DNA from: Flavobacterium aquariorum
GTDB taxonomy: Bacteria; Bacteroidota; Bacteroidia; Flavobacteriales; Flavobacteriaceae
Assembly (NCBI RefSeq): GCF_003254745.1
Contig: NZ_QKXH01000006.1
Span: 248,001 to 312,000, forward strand
DNA: 64,000 nt
Direction of reading: 5' to 3'
Shown: positions 27,836-36,108 of the stretch, piece after piece
How the letters are laid out: every line of letters starts with the position of its first letter
Position numbering within the stretch: position 1 is the first letter of the stretch
The notes under the pieces: generated by a model
What the model saw: only the letters and a program-made list of their open reading frames with translations
Database searches by the model: none
Told to the model about the DNA's origin: nothing
Made by a program: the position numbers and the translations under genes

Positions 27836-28312
27836 TTAATGGAGTAATTTCTCCATTTTAATATCGGCTCTCTCATAAATACCTTTTTCGACAGGAATTT
27901 CAGTGAAGCCAAAACTTTCATATAAATGTATCGCTGAAAATAATTTTCGGTTCGAATATAGAATCAACTTATAAATTCCTTTGTCTTTAGCCTCATTCAA
28001 ACAATGTTCCATCAGTTTTTTACCGATGCCCAATCCTTGGTTTGCATCAGATACTGCCATTTTTGTTAATTCAAATGTAGCATCGTCAATTTTTAATAAT
28101 GAAACAGTACCCACAATTTTATCGTTGTATCGGGCATAAAAAATCATTCCACCTTTGTCTATTATTTCGCCTTGAGGGTCAGATAATACTTTTTCATCTT
28201 TGGGTTCCACCTTAAAATATTTATGAAGCCATTCTAAATTTAAGGTTTTGATTGGCTCCTTCAATTCAATTGAAAAAGGGATAATTTCGACTTTATTGGT
28301 GTCTAAGCTCAT
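27836..28312 (-). CDS. GNAT-family N-acetyltransferase
   Basis: A 158-aa GNAT fold protein. Motif A, which binds acetyl-CoA, is MAVSDANQGLGIGKKLMEHC (Q-x-x-G-x-G/A), and motif B includes KLILYSNRKLFSAIHLYESFGF. The acceptor is not predictable. It lies 7 bp behind tsaE in a leftward cluster with porX; small acetyltransferases often accompany tsaE/tsaB genes (for example RimI), but the sequence does not look like a clear RimI. Confidence 0.88.
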   Translation of the reverse strand: MSLDTNKVEIIPFSIELKEPIKTLNLEWLHKYFKVEPKDEKVLSDPQGEIIDKGGMIFYARYNDKIVGTVSLLKIDDATFELTKMAVSDANQGLGIGKKLMEHCLNEAKDKGIYKLILYSNRKLFSAIHLYESFGFTEIPVEKGIYERADIKMEKLLH

Positions 28313-28319
28313 GATTCAA

Positions 28320-28727
28320 TTACTTTAATTCTAATAAGCGTTCCCCATTTGGCAGTAATTCGATTATAATTTCGGTATGTTGTTGTGGAATCAAATTTGC
28401 AATTTTTTCAGACCATTCGATAAAACACCAATTTCCAGAGTATAAATAATCATCAACACCCATATCCAGTGCTTCCGTCTCTTTGTTTAACCTGTAAAAA
28501 TCAAAATGATATACGGTTTGATTATTATCTGTTTGGTATTCATTCACCAAAGAAAACGTAGGACTGCTGGTTGCGTCATTTACGCCCAATGTTTTGCAAA
28601 GCTGTTTGATTAATGTCGTTTTACCAACGCCCATATCTCCATTGAAAAGGATTACTTTATTTGGATTTTGATCTAAAATTTGTTGAGCAACCTCTGCAAG
28701 TTGTTCTATAGAAAATGTGATAGTCAT
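28320..28727 (-). CDS. tsaE: tRNA threonylcarbamoyladenosine biosynthesis protein TsaE
   Basis: A 135-aa ATPase that works with TsaB and TsaD to make t6A37 in tRNA. Walker A FNGDMGVGKTTLIKQL, the Thr-Ser-Pro-Thr-Phe element SSPTFSLVNEY, HFDFYRL, and the C-terminal W-x-E motif CFIEWSEKIANL are all present. It lies between porX and the GNAT gene. Confidence 0.95.
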   Translation of the reverse strand: MTITFSIEQLAEVAQQILDQNPNKVILFNGDMGVGKTTLIKQLCKTLGVNDATSSPTFSLVNEYQTDNNQTVYHFDFYRLNKETEALDMGVDDYLYSGNWCFIEWSEKIANLIPQQHTEIIIELLPNGERLLELK

Positions 28728-28827
28728 TCTTTTGTATTCAGTTATGAATTATAGTTTTAAATGCAGTTTTCAATTTTTCCATCAGCATAATTACTGCTAA
28801 CTAAAAACTGAATACTGCCTTCTTTTT

Positions 28828-30381
28828 TTATTTCGGATTAAAAACCAGAAAAGGAATAATCATTTCTTCCAATGAGATTCCACCGTGCTGATAGGTGTTT
28901 TTGTAATAACTCACGTAATGATTGTAGTTGTTTACATAAGCCAAAAACAAATCATTTTTTGCAAAAATATACGAACTACTCATATTTATGGCAGGCAAAC
29001 CGATATTTTTCGGTTCTTTTACCGCATAGACATCTTTATGTTCGTATGTCAAACTGCGCCCTGTTTTGTAACGTAAATTTAAACTTGTGTTTTTATCTCC
29101 AACGACTTTTGATGGATTCTTTACATTAATGGTACCGTGATCGGTAGTCAAAATTAATTTGAATCCCAGTTTTTGAGCTTGCTGAATAATTTCCAGTAAT
29201 GGAGAATTTTTAAACCAACTCAACGTCAAGGAACGATATGCTTTATCATCAGAAGCCAGTTCTTTGACCACATCCATTTCTGTTTTGGCGTGGGAAAGCA
29301 TGTCAACAAAATTATAAACCACAGTTACAAGGTCGTTGTCTTTTAGAGATTTAAAGCTTTCTGCCAGTTTTTTTCCTCCAGCCAAATTGGTGATTTTGAA
29401 ATAATCTTCTTTTAGGTCGAGTCTTAAACGCTTAATTTGAGCAGTTAGAAACTCGGCTTCATACAAGTTTTTACCTCCTTCTTCTGGGTCATTTTTCCAA
29501 TATTGTGGAAATTGTTTTTCCATTTCAAGGGGCGTTAATCCAGAGAAAATAGCATTTCTCGCATATTGTGTTGCGGTAGGAAGTATCGAAAAATAAGGAA
29601 CTTCTTTTTCGAGTTTATAATAGTTTCCTACTACACTCTCAAATGCTTTCCATTGGTCGTAACGTAAATTGTCAATTACAACAAAAAGTACGGGTTTGTC
29701 TTTTTTCAGAATTTCAGGAACGACCAATTCTTTGAATAAATTATGGGATTGAATCGGTTTGTCCGCTTTTGGTGCAAACCAATCTTCATAATTGCGTTCA
29801 ATGTATTTTCCAAATTGTGAATTGGCTTCTACTTTTTGGGATTCCAGAATTTCGATCATTCCCTGATCATCGATATTTTCCAGTTCAAGTTCCCAAAAAA
29901 TAAGTTTTTTGTACAATTCAACCCAGTCTTCATAAGAGTTGACCATTGCCATTTCCATCGTAATTTTTCGAAACTCCTTTTGGTAATCCAAAGTTGTTTT
30001 TTGTGAAATCAATCGAGAATGGTCTAGGTTTTTCTTCAAACTCAATAAAATCTGATTAGGATTTACAGGTTTGATAAGATAATCAGCGATTTTGGAACCA
30101 ATGGCTTCTTCCATTATATATTCCTCTTCGCTTTTGGTAATCATTATCATCGGAATAGAAGATTTTTTCTCCTTCATTTCAGACAATGTTTCCAAACCAC
30201 TCATTCCGGGCATATTTTCGTCAAGAAAAACAATGTCAAAATTGTTTTCGTCAAAAATATCTATGGCATCACGACCATTATTGCAAGTAGTAACACTATA
30301 GTTTTTTTTCTCCAGAAATAATATATGTGGTTTGAGCAAATCGATTTCATCATCAACCCAAAGTATTTTTATGTTCTCCAT
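28828..30381 (-). CDS. porX: Response regulator with alkaline phosphatase-like effector (PorX)
   Basis: A 517-aa protein with an N-terminal receiver domain (phosphorylated Asp54 in FLDENMPGMSG; switch Lys in DYLIKPVNPNQ), a helical linker, and a C-terminal alkaline phosphatase-superfamily domain with PVLFVVIDNLRYDQWKAF, LPTATQYARNAIFSG, DMLSHAKTE and LTTDHGTIN. This is the architecture of PorX, the regulator of type IX secretion in Porphyromonas, whose effector domain binds zinc. The kinase PorY is not in this window. The start is placed at 30381; an ATG two codons upstream is also in frame. Confidence 0.93.
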   Translation of the reverse strand: MENIKILWVDDEIDLLKPHILFLEKKNYSVTTCNNGRDAIDIFDENNFDIVFLDENMPGMSGLETLSEMKEKKSSIPMIMITKSEEEYIMEEAIGSKIADYLIKPVNPNQILLSLKKNLDHSRLISQKTTLDYQKEFRKITMEMAMVNSYEDWVELYKKLIFWELELENIDDQGMIEILESQKVEANSQFGKYIERNYEDWFAPKADKPIQSHNLFKELVVPEILKKDKPVLFVVIDNLRYDQWKAFESVVGNYYKLEKEVPYFSILPTATQYARNAIFSGLTPLEMEKQFPQYWKNDPEEGGKNLYEAEFLTAQIKRLRLDLKEDYFKITNLAGGKKLAESFKSLKDNDLVTVVYNFVDMLSHAKTEMDVVKELASDDKAYRSLTLSWFKNSPLLEIIQQAQKLGFKLILTTDHGTINVKNPSKVVGDKNTSLNLRYKTGRSLTYEHKDVYAVKEPKNIGLPAINMSSSYIFAKNDLFLAYVNNYNHYVSYYKNTYQHGGISLEEMIIPFLVFNPK

Positions 30382-30387
30382 ATTCAA

Positions 30388-30725
30388 TTTATTTTAGTGC
30401 AATTTAGTTTTATAGAACTTAAATAATATTAAAAATAGTATAAAATTGATTAAAAATAAATGGAGTCAATCGTATTTGTAATTGTTGGCACCAAAATTTA
30501 ATCCGCATTCTAGATTTGAATAATGCATAAGATATTTTTTATAACACATAGAAGCATAGATTTTGTAAGCTCAAAAAAAAGGCGTTTCACTTAATTATAG
30601 GCATGCATAGTCAGCTATGTGAAGAAATATATTTCTTTTTATATTCTTTCAATTTACATATAAAATCTATGTTTCTATGTGTTAAATTAAGCTTTTATTA
30701 ATTGTACTCAAGAGGTTTTAAATAG
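30388..30725. other. Intergenic region with a long inverted repeat
   Basis: No gene seen between the divergent porX and EamA-transporter genes. The region holds an inverted repeat with 23-nt arms (listed separately at 30542-30684) and A/T-rich sequence; promoters for both genes must also lie here. Confidence 0.6.
30542..30684. repeat. MITE-like inverted repeat (23-nt arms)
   Basis: Left arm 30542-30564 (TAACACATAGAAGCATAG plus ATTTT) is the reverse complement of the right arm 30662-30684 with one mismatch. The 97-nt interior includes a small palindrome CATAGTCAGCTATG. The element is non-coding and about 143 bp long. It could be a miniature transposable element or a structured RNA; no target-site duplication was established. 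Confidence 0.7.
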
Positions 30726-30733
30726 TATTTTTG
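30726..30733 (+). promoter_or_regulatory. -7 element upstream of the EamA transporter
   Basis: TATTTTTG matches TAnnTTTG, 20 bp before the ATG. A TTG box occurs upstream only at too short a distance, so this is the -7 half only. Confidence 0.4.
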
Positions 30734-30752
30734 CACGAATAAAAATCGAACT

Positions 30753-31607
30753 ATGTTATTTCTTATTCTAAGCGTTATTTGCAGTGTGACAGTGGGAGTG
30801 ATTTTCAAAATTGCTCGCAAATATAACGTATCTGCCACGCAAATTGTGGCTTATAATTATGTATTCGCCTTAGCGTTGTGTTATTTGTTCTTTAGCCCTG
30901 ATTTAACGGTTTTGGACGCTTCTTCGCCTTGGGGAATCCTTATTCCATTAGGTGTTTTGTTGCCTGTTGTGTTTCTTTTTCTAGCGACTTCCATAAAACA
31001 TATGGGTATTGTAAAAACTGATGTTGCCCAACGATTATCGCTAATTATCTCCATTTTGGGAGCTTGGTTGTTTTTTGGGGAGCAATTCAGTGGACTTAAA
31101 TTGACGGCTCTTTTGTTCGGATTTCCGGCAATCATACTTATTTTGGATAAACCCAACGACAACAAGGAGAATAAATGGATTTACCCAACCCTTGTATTGC
31201 TAGGTTTTGGAGTGATAGATATTTTTTTTAAGCAAATTGCGTTGACTTCAACACTGCCTTTTACGACTTCGTTATTTGTTCTTTTCTCTATAGCACTTGT
31301 AATAATGATACTTTTCAATGTCTATGAAATACTTTTCAGAAAGAATAAAATGGATTCCAAGAGCATCCTTTTTGGAGGTTTGGTAGGGATTTTCAATTTT
31401 GGGAACATCCTATTTTATCTAAAGGCACATCAGGCATTTGCCCAAAATCCCTCTACCGTTTTTGCCGGGATGAATATGGGAGTTATTATGATTGGCAGTC
31501 TTGTTGGGATTTTTATTTTCAAGGAAAAAGTTACCAAGCTGAATGTAACAGGTCTTTTCCTAGCCTTACTTGCAGTGGTTTTTATTGTGATTTCCCAGTT
31601 GAATTAA
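30753..31607 (+). CDS. EamA/DMT-superfamily transporter
   Basis: A 284-aa protein with ten predicted transmembrane helices in two EamA halves, each of five. Examples are MLFLILSVICSVTVGVIF at the start and LNVTGLFLALLAVVFIVISQ at the end. Proteins of this superfamily move small metabolites (amino acids, nucleotides, sugars). It stands alone; the substrate is not predictable. It is divergent from porX. Confidence 0.86.
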   Translation: MLFLILSVICSVTVGVIFKIARKYNVSATQIVAYNYVFALALCYLFFSPDLTVLDASSPWGILIPLGVLLPVVFLFLATSIKHMGIVKTDVAQRLSLIISILGAWLFFGEQFSGLKLTALLFGFPAIILILDKPNDNKENKWIYPTLVLLGFGVIDIFFKQIALTSTLPFTTSLFVLFSIALVIMILFNVYEILFRKNKMDSKSILFGGLVGIFNFGNILFYLKAHQAFAQNPSTVFAGMNMGVIMIGSLVGIFIFKEKVTKLNVTGLFLALLAVVFIVISQLN

Positions 31608-31615
31608 TCAAAGTT

Positions 31616-31717
31616 TTAGGAGCGAAAGAATTGGCTTTATTAGGATGGATGGATTCCTGCTGTCCGCTATATTCCTCGCAAAAAAAAGCTCGGGATGCCA
31701 CTTCCATCAGGGCTAAA
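31616..31717 (-). repeat. Dispersed repeat family A, copy 2 (inverted)
   Basis: Read on the minus strand it starts TTTAGCCCTGATGGAAGTGG, as copy 1, then GCATCCC, a degenerate central stem around a T-run, then GGAATATAGCGGACAGCAGG and ends AAAGCCAATTCTTTCGCTCC. The hairpin in the middle is poorly conserved, unlike copies 1 and 3. Confidence 0.8.
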
Positions 31718-31812
31718 GAGCTGGTATTTTGGATTTTTTTGAACAAGCCCCAAAAAGAAAAATAACAAAAAAATAAGTTGGAGAGGTCACGGATTGCGCT
31801 ATCTGGATTTTG

Positions 31813-32406
31813 TTATAAATCACGTTTCGCTTTCGCTTTAATTATGTTACTATTTATTTTGTCAAAATATGACAAACGAACGAAACAATGACTTACGCTT
31901 TCGTGTTCAATTGACAATTGAATTTCTCCTTTATCTGTTTTCCAAATTGAATAGTATTTACAATTGTCAAATTTAACTTTATACATTTTATCATTATCGT
32001 CACGTGGTTGTGAATAAGAAGGCACATCAAATTTTTCAATATCATCAGAAGGTTTTCCATATTTTTCGATTAGCATTTCTTTCAAATCGAAGTAATTTCC
32101 TGAGAGAGTTGACCAAGTTTCTTTGTCGGGAAATAAAACTCCTATTTTGTATACCAAATCTTTCTGTTTTAATATAGAAACACCAACAATACAGTCTTTA
32201 TAACCGGCAAAATCACCATTTAACAATGCTGTGCCATTTTCAGTTTTTATATGGCTAAAACCCTCTTCTTTCATTTTGGAAACATATTCGTCAAGTGTTC
32301 CATCAATAGGGACACCTTTAAATACTAGGTGATCTGATCCTTGAGAATAAGTAAAACTAATGCTGGTCAAAAAAAACACAAACGATAAAATAATTTTTGT
32401 CTTCAT
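31813..32406 (-). CDS. Exported hypothetical protein
   Basis: A 197-aa protein with a signal peptide (MKTKIILSFVFFLTSISFTYSQ) and a mature domain of about 175 residues that looks alpha/beta (FKGVPIDGTLDEYVSKMKEE; KYYSIWKTDKGEIQLSIEHE). The repeated pattern GVPIDGT and KEMLIEKYGKPSDDIE recalls uncharacterised Bacteroidota exported proteins. I cannot assign a function. It is alone, next to the gene-poor repeat region. Confidence 0.7.
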   Translation of the reverse strand: MKTKIILSFVFFLTSISFTYSQGSDHLVFKGVPIDGTLDEYVSKMKEEGFSHIKTENGTALLNGDFAGYKDCIVGVSILKQKDLVYKIGVLFPDKETWSTLSGNYFDLKEMLIEKYGKPSDDIEKFDVPSYSQPRDDNDKMYKVKFDNCKYYSIWKTDKGEIQLSIEHESVSHCFVRLSYFDKINSNIIKAKAKRDL

Positions 32407-32660
32407 ATTCCAAAGTTTTAAAAGTTTCTGCTTTTAAGTGTGGTGCTGTATGCTGACACACAACTTGTAAATACTCGCTATAAATTAACGCCAATAAACC
32501 CAAAAATGGATTTATTGGTTAGGATTTGCCTCTTTTTATTCTTTCTCTCAAAGATAAAAAATAATACTCACAATCCTGCAAAGGCTGAATTTTGGTTATT
32601 TCAACTGTTTTTATGCTCCGCTCAGTGAAATTGGGCATCCGAAGAGAAAAAAATGCCCTG

Positions 32661-32828
32661 ATACGAGCTTCGGAATGCCTGATACGGTCTTCGGACAGCC
32701 TGATACGAGCTTCGGACTCCCTGTTATATGCTTCGGACTGCCTGATTCGATCTTCGGACTGCATCAAATGGTCTTCGGACAGCGTCAAACGAGCTTCGGA
32801 CTGCTTCTTGCGAGCTTCGGACAACCAT
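32661..32828 (+). repeat. 21-bp tandem repeat, 8 units
   Basis: Eight units with the core CTTCGGA exactly 21 bp apart (core starts 32668, 32689, 32710, 32731, 32752, 32773, 32794 and 32815). A typical unit reads ATACGAGCTTCGGACTGCCT plus G. Units differ at several positions, so the array is not newly amplified. Minus-strand translation gives heptads of the type S-E-A-R-I-R-Q; plus-strand translation gives F-G-L-P-D-x-x. Neither has a usable gene context. Confidence 0.9.
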
Positions 32829-32880
32829 TTTTAGTTTTTTTTCCTTTTTTGAATGATGGCAAAAAAGCAAAATATCTCCT

Positions 32881-32955
32881 TTTAGCCCCGATAGTAGTGG
32901 AAATCCTTGTATGCCGGTGTTCGGCATATAAGATTGTAACGGATGGCGGGACCAA
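32881..32955 (+). repeat. Dispersed repeat family A, copy 3
   Basis: Starts TTTAGCCCCGATAGTAGTGG, then a perfect 7-bp hairpin TATGCCG-GTGTT-CGGCATA (32910-32928), then AGATTGTAACGGATGGCGGG. The flanks align with copies 1 and 2, but the hairpin stem is different. Confidence 0.72.
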
Positions 32956-33234
32956 TGCCGACAAAAAAGCGAAATGTTTCTGCTCCAGGTTTATAATAGA
33001 ACTCGATTGCAAAAACGATTGAATTGAAATTGTAATTTTTTTCATTCCGCATTTTTATTATATATTTGACGAATGTTATCAACCTTAATTTGCGTCAGAT
33101 TGCAAAGGATAACAGCCTAATAAAATAAATATTAAGTGAATATGAAATCGCTATTAATGAGTAGTTTGCATAGCAAACACCAATAAATAACAAGCGATAA
33201 CATATATGACATCTAATAAATAATTTTTACATAT

Positions 33235-33981
33235 ATGAAATTACTAGAAGGAAAAGTAGCCATTATTACTGGCGCAAGTCGTGGAATTGGAAAAGGGATA
33301 GCCGAAGTTTTTGCAAAAAACGGAGCAAATGTTGCCTTTACTTATAGCTCATCAGTAGAATCTGCACAAGCTTTAGAGAATGAATTGAATGCTTTGGGAA
33401 TTAAAGCCAAAGGATACAAATCCAATGCGGCCGATTTTAATGAATCACAAACTTTTGTTGATGCTGTTTTGGCTGATTTTGGAACAGTCGATATTTTGAT
33501 AAACAACGCTGGAATCACTAAGGATAATTTATTAATGAGAATGTCTGAAGCTGATTTTGATCAAGTTATCAATGTTAACTTGAAATCGGTTTTCAATATG
33601 ACCAAAGCGATCCAAAAAACATTTTTGAAGCAACGTTCGGGTTCTATTATTAATATTAGTTCTGTTGTTGGTGTTTCTGGAAATGCTGGTCAAACTAATT
33701 ATGCTGCTTCGAAAGCAGGTGCTATTGGGTTTACCAAATCTGTAGCTTTGGAGTTGGGTTCGCGTAACATTCGTTGTAACGCGATTGCTCCAGGTTTTAT
33801 TGAAACTGAAATGACTGCAAAATTAAGCGAGGATGTCGTAAAAGGCTGGAGAGAAGGTATTCCTTTGAAACGCGGAGGTTCTACAGAAGACGTTGCCAAT
33901 GCTTGCTTGTTCTTGGCCTCTGATATGAGTGCTTATATTACAGGACAAGTTTTGAATGTTTGCGGAGGAATGTTGACTTAA
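33235..33981 (+). CDS. fabG: 3-oxoacyl-ACP reductase
   Basis: A 248-aa short-chain dehydrogenase that reduces 3-oxoacyl-ACP with NADPH in fatty acid elongation. The cofactor motif is TGASRGIGKG. The NNAG motif is in ILINNAGITKDN. The catalytic Ser-Tyr-Lys set is ISSVVG, then NYAASKAG. The C-terminus ITGQVLNVCGGM is typical of FabG. It follows the repeat region and precedes a vWA-like protein by 73 bp. Confidence 0.93.
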   Translation: MKLLEGKVAIITGASRGIGKGIAEVFAKNGANVAFTYSSSVESAQALENELNALGIKAKGYKSNAADFNESQTFVDAVLADFGTVDILINNAGITKDNLLMRMSEADFDQVINVNLKSVFNMTKAIQKTFLKQRSGSIINISSVVGVSGNAGQTNYAASKAGAIGFTKSVALELGSRNIRCNAIAPGFIETEMTAKLSEDVVKGWREGIPLKRGGSTEDVANACLFLASDMSAYITGQVLNVCGGMLT

Positions 33982-34054
33982 AAGTTGGCAGTAATCAGTA
34001 TTTAGTTTGCAGTAACTGAATGCTAATTAGAAATCATTGAACACTAAAAAAAAT

Positions 34055-36082
34055 ATGACAGCAAGCACGATTCTATTACTTCTACTTTCATTATTAATAG
34101 CTGGTGGCTTGTCGTTTTTTCAATATTTATACAAAGTCAAAAACAAATCGAATGTGTATTTGTTTTTGACTTTTTTGCGTTTTCTAAGTATTTTTTCGAT
34201 TTTGTTGCTTTTGATAAATCCAATTATCACAACCAATAAACTGGAAATTATTAAAACGCCATTACCTATTGTTGTTGATAATTCAAGCTCAATTTCTTTT
34301 TTGAATGCTAAAGAGAAAGCAACAGAATTGGCCCAAAAATTAACTTCAAATAGTGCTATTCAAGAAAAATTTGAAGTACAATCGTATCTTTTTGATACTG
34401 ATTTTCGACAATCGGATAGTTTGACTTTTAAAGGAAATCAAACCAATTTGGATTTGGTGGCCAAAAACTTGAAGAGTATCTATAAAAATGCATTTTATCC
34501 AACCGTAATTATAACAGATGGAAATCAAACTTCTGGTAATGATTACGTTTATAGTTTTGACGAAAACAATAAAGTTTATCCTTTGGTTTTGGGCGATACC
34601 ACCAAAGTTTTGGATTTAAAAATCAATCAGCTGAATGTTAATAGATATGCATTCTTGAAGAATAAATTTCCTGTTGAAGTGTTTTTGCAGTATTCGGGAG
34701 ATAAAAATGTGACAGCTAATTTTAGTATTGCACAAGGAAATGAAGTGTTGCATAAAGAAAGTATTTCATTCTCGCCATCAAAGAAAACAGTTGTCGTAAA
34801 TGTGCTTTTGCCTGCTAATAAAGTGGGATTACAGGTTTGCAGAGCCAAAATTGAATCGAAAGAAAGCGAAAAAAACAGCTTCAATAACATCAAGAATTTT
34901 GCAGTTGAAGTGATTGACCAAAAAACGACTGTTACTATCGTTTCGGCTATAGATCATCCGGATATTGGGGCTTTAAAAAGATCGATTGAATCCAATTTGC
35001 AACATAAAGTAGTATTGTTGAAGCCGAACGAAGTGAAGTCGCTGGAGGATTACAACGTTCTTATTTTGTATCAGCCAACGACGGCTTTCAAATCGGTTTT
35101 TGATGCGAATAAGAAAGCCAACTTGAATACATTTATCATTACGGGAACCGCCACCGATTTTACATTTTTGAACCAACAGCAAAACAATTTTGTTTTTAAA
35201 ATGAGCGGTCAGGAGGAAGATTATTTGGCTGATTTTGATTCTCAGTTTAATCTTTTTGCAGTGGATAATTTAGGTTTTGAGAATTTACCGCCTTTGCAGA
35301 ATAATTACGGTTCTATTGCCACTAATGGGGAAGTCTATGTATTGCTTTCCGCCAAAATCAGAAATATTGACACCAAAGCGCCTTTGTTGTCATTTACGGA
35401 AAATCAAGGGAAAAGAGCGGCGTATTTGTTTGGGGAAAACAGTTGGAAATGGCGTTTGCAAAGCCATACCGATAATCAGTCTTTTGAAAAATATGATGTT
35501 TTCATCAATAAGATAATACAGTATTTGGCTTCCAATAATGCCAAAAAATCATTGGTTGTCAATCATGAAAGTTTTTACAACTCGGGTGAAGGTATTGAAA
35601 TCACAGCTCAATATTTCAACAAGAATTATGATTTTGATGAAAAAGCGCGTTTGACAATTGCTGTAACCAACGTTAAAACAAAACAAACCAAAAACTTCGA
35701 CCTTTTAAAAGGAAACAATACTTATAAAGTAAATCTTGACGGACTTGTAGCAGGAAGTTATAATTTCTCTGTAAAGGAACTGAATTCCAAAACATCCTAT
35801 TCTGGTCATTTTGAGATTCTTGATTTTGATATCGAAAAGCAGTTCGTAAACCCTGATGTTCAAAAATTGAAACAATTGGCGGTTCAAACCAAAGGAAAGG
35901 ATTTTTATCCGAATCAAATTGATGTACTGATAAAAACGCTGCTGGATACTGAGGAATACAAAGCCGTTCAGAAAGACGTTGTAACCAAATCTCCTTTGAT
36001 TGATTGGAAATGGTTATTGATTTTGATTGCTGTTTTTCTTTCTACCGAATGGTTTGTTCGGAAGTATAATGGTATGTTGTAA
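34055..36082 (+). CDS. Large membrane protein with vWA-like domain
   Basis: A 675-aa protein with two N-terminal helices (ILLLLLSLLIAGGLSFFQYL and TFLRFLSIFSILLLLINPII), a vWA-like domain at about 70-190 containing PLPIVVDNSSSI and VIITDGNQTSG (partial MIDAS-type residues), beta-rich domains, and a C-terminal helix (WLLILIAVFLSTEWFVRKY). This is the layout of the VWA/BatA-like membrane proteins of Bacteroidota, close to those associated with glutamine amidotransferase-like folds. I start at ATG 34055; a TTG at 34037 is also in frame. Function unknown. Confidence 0.8.
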   Translation: MTASTILLLLLSLLIAGGLSFFQYLYKVKNKSNVYLFLTFLRFLSIFSILLLLINPIITTNKLEIIKTPLPIVVDNSSSISFLNAKEKATELAQKLTSNSAIQEKFEVQSYLFDTDFRQSDSLTFKGNQTNLDLVAKNLKSIYKNAFYPTVIITDGNQTSGNDYVYSFDENNKVYPLVLGDTTKVLDLKINQLNVNRYAFLKNKFPVEVFLQYSGDKNVTANFSIAQGNEVLHKESISFSPSKKTVVVNVLLPANKVGLQVCRAKIESKESEKNSFNNIKNFAVEVIDQKTTVTIVSAIDHPDIGALKRSIESNLQHKVVLLKPNEVKSLEDYNVLILYQPTTAFKSVFDANKKANLNTFIITGTATDFTFLNQQQNNFVFKMSGQEEDYLADFDSQFNLFAVDNLGFENLPPLQNNYGSIATNGEVYVLLSAKIRNIDTKAPLLSFTENQGKRAAYLFGENSWKWRLQSHTDNQSFEKYDVFINKIIQYLASNNAKKSLVVNHESFYNSGEGIEITAQYFNKNYDFDEKARLTIAVTNVKTKQTKNFDLLKGNNTYKVNLDGLVAGSYNFSVKELNSKTSYSGHFEILDFDIEKQFVNPDVQKLKQLAVQTKGKDFYPNQIDVLIKTLLDTEEYKAVQKDVVTKSPLIDWKWLLILIAVFLSTEWFVRKYNGML

Positions 36083-36108
36083 TTATTAATTTTGACAAAA
36101 ATACGATT

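Larger units (their letters stand above)
32407..33234. other. Gene-poor region with tandem and dispersed repeats
   Basis: An 0.8-kb stretch without a convincing gene. It contains the 21-bp tandem array (32661-32828), family A copy 3 (32881-32955), and A/T-rich sequence before fabG with a possible -7 element TATATTTG at 33061-33068. Several long open frames cross the array on both strands only because the 21-bp period is a multiple of three. Confidence 0.7.

Noticed and set aside
32661..32828. CRISPR array
   Set aside because: The units are contiguous with no unique spacers, and no cas gene is in the window.
32519..33045. Several overlapping open frames (both strands) across the 21-bp array
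   Set aside because: They exist because a 21-bp period keeps all frames in phase and lacks stops. No start context, signal peptide or flanking domain; I treat the region as a repeat.
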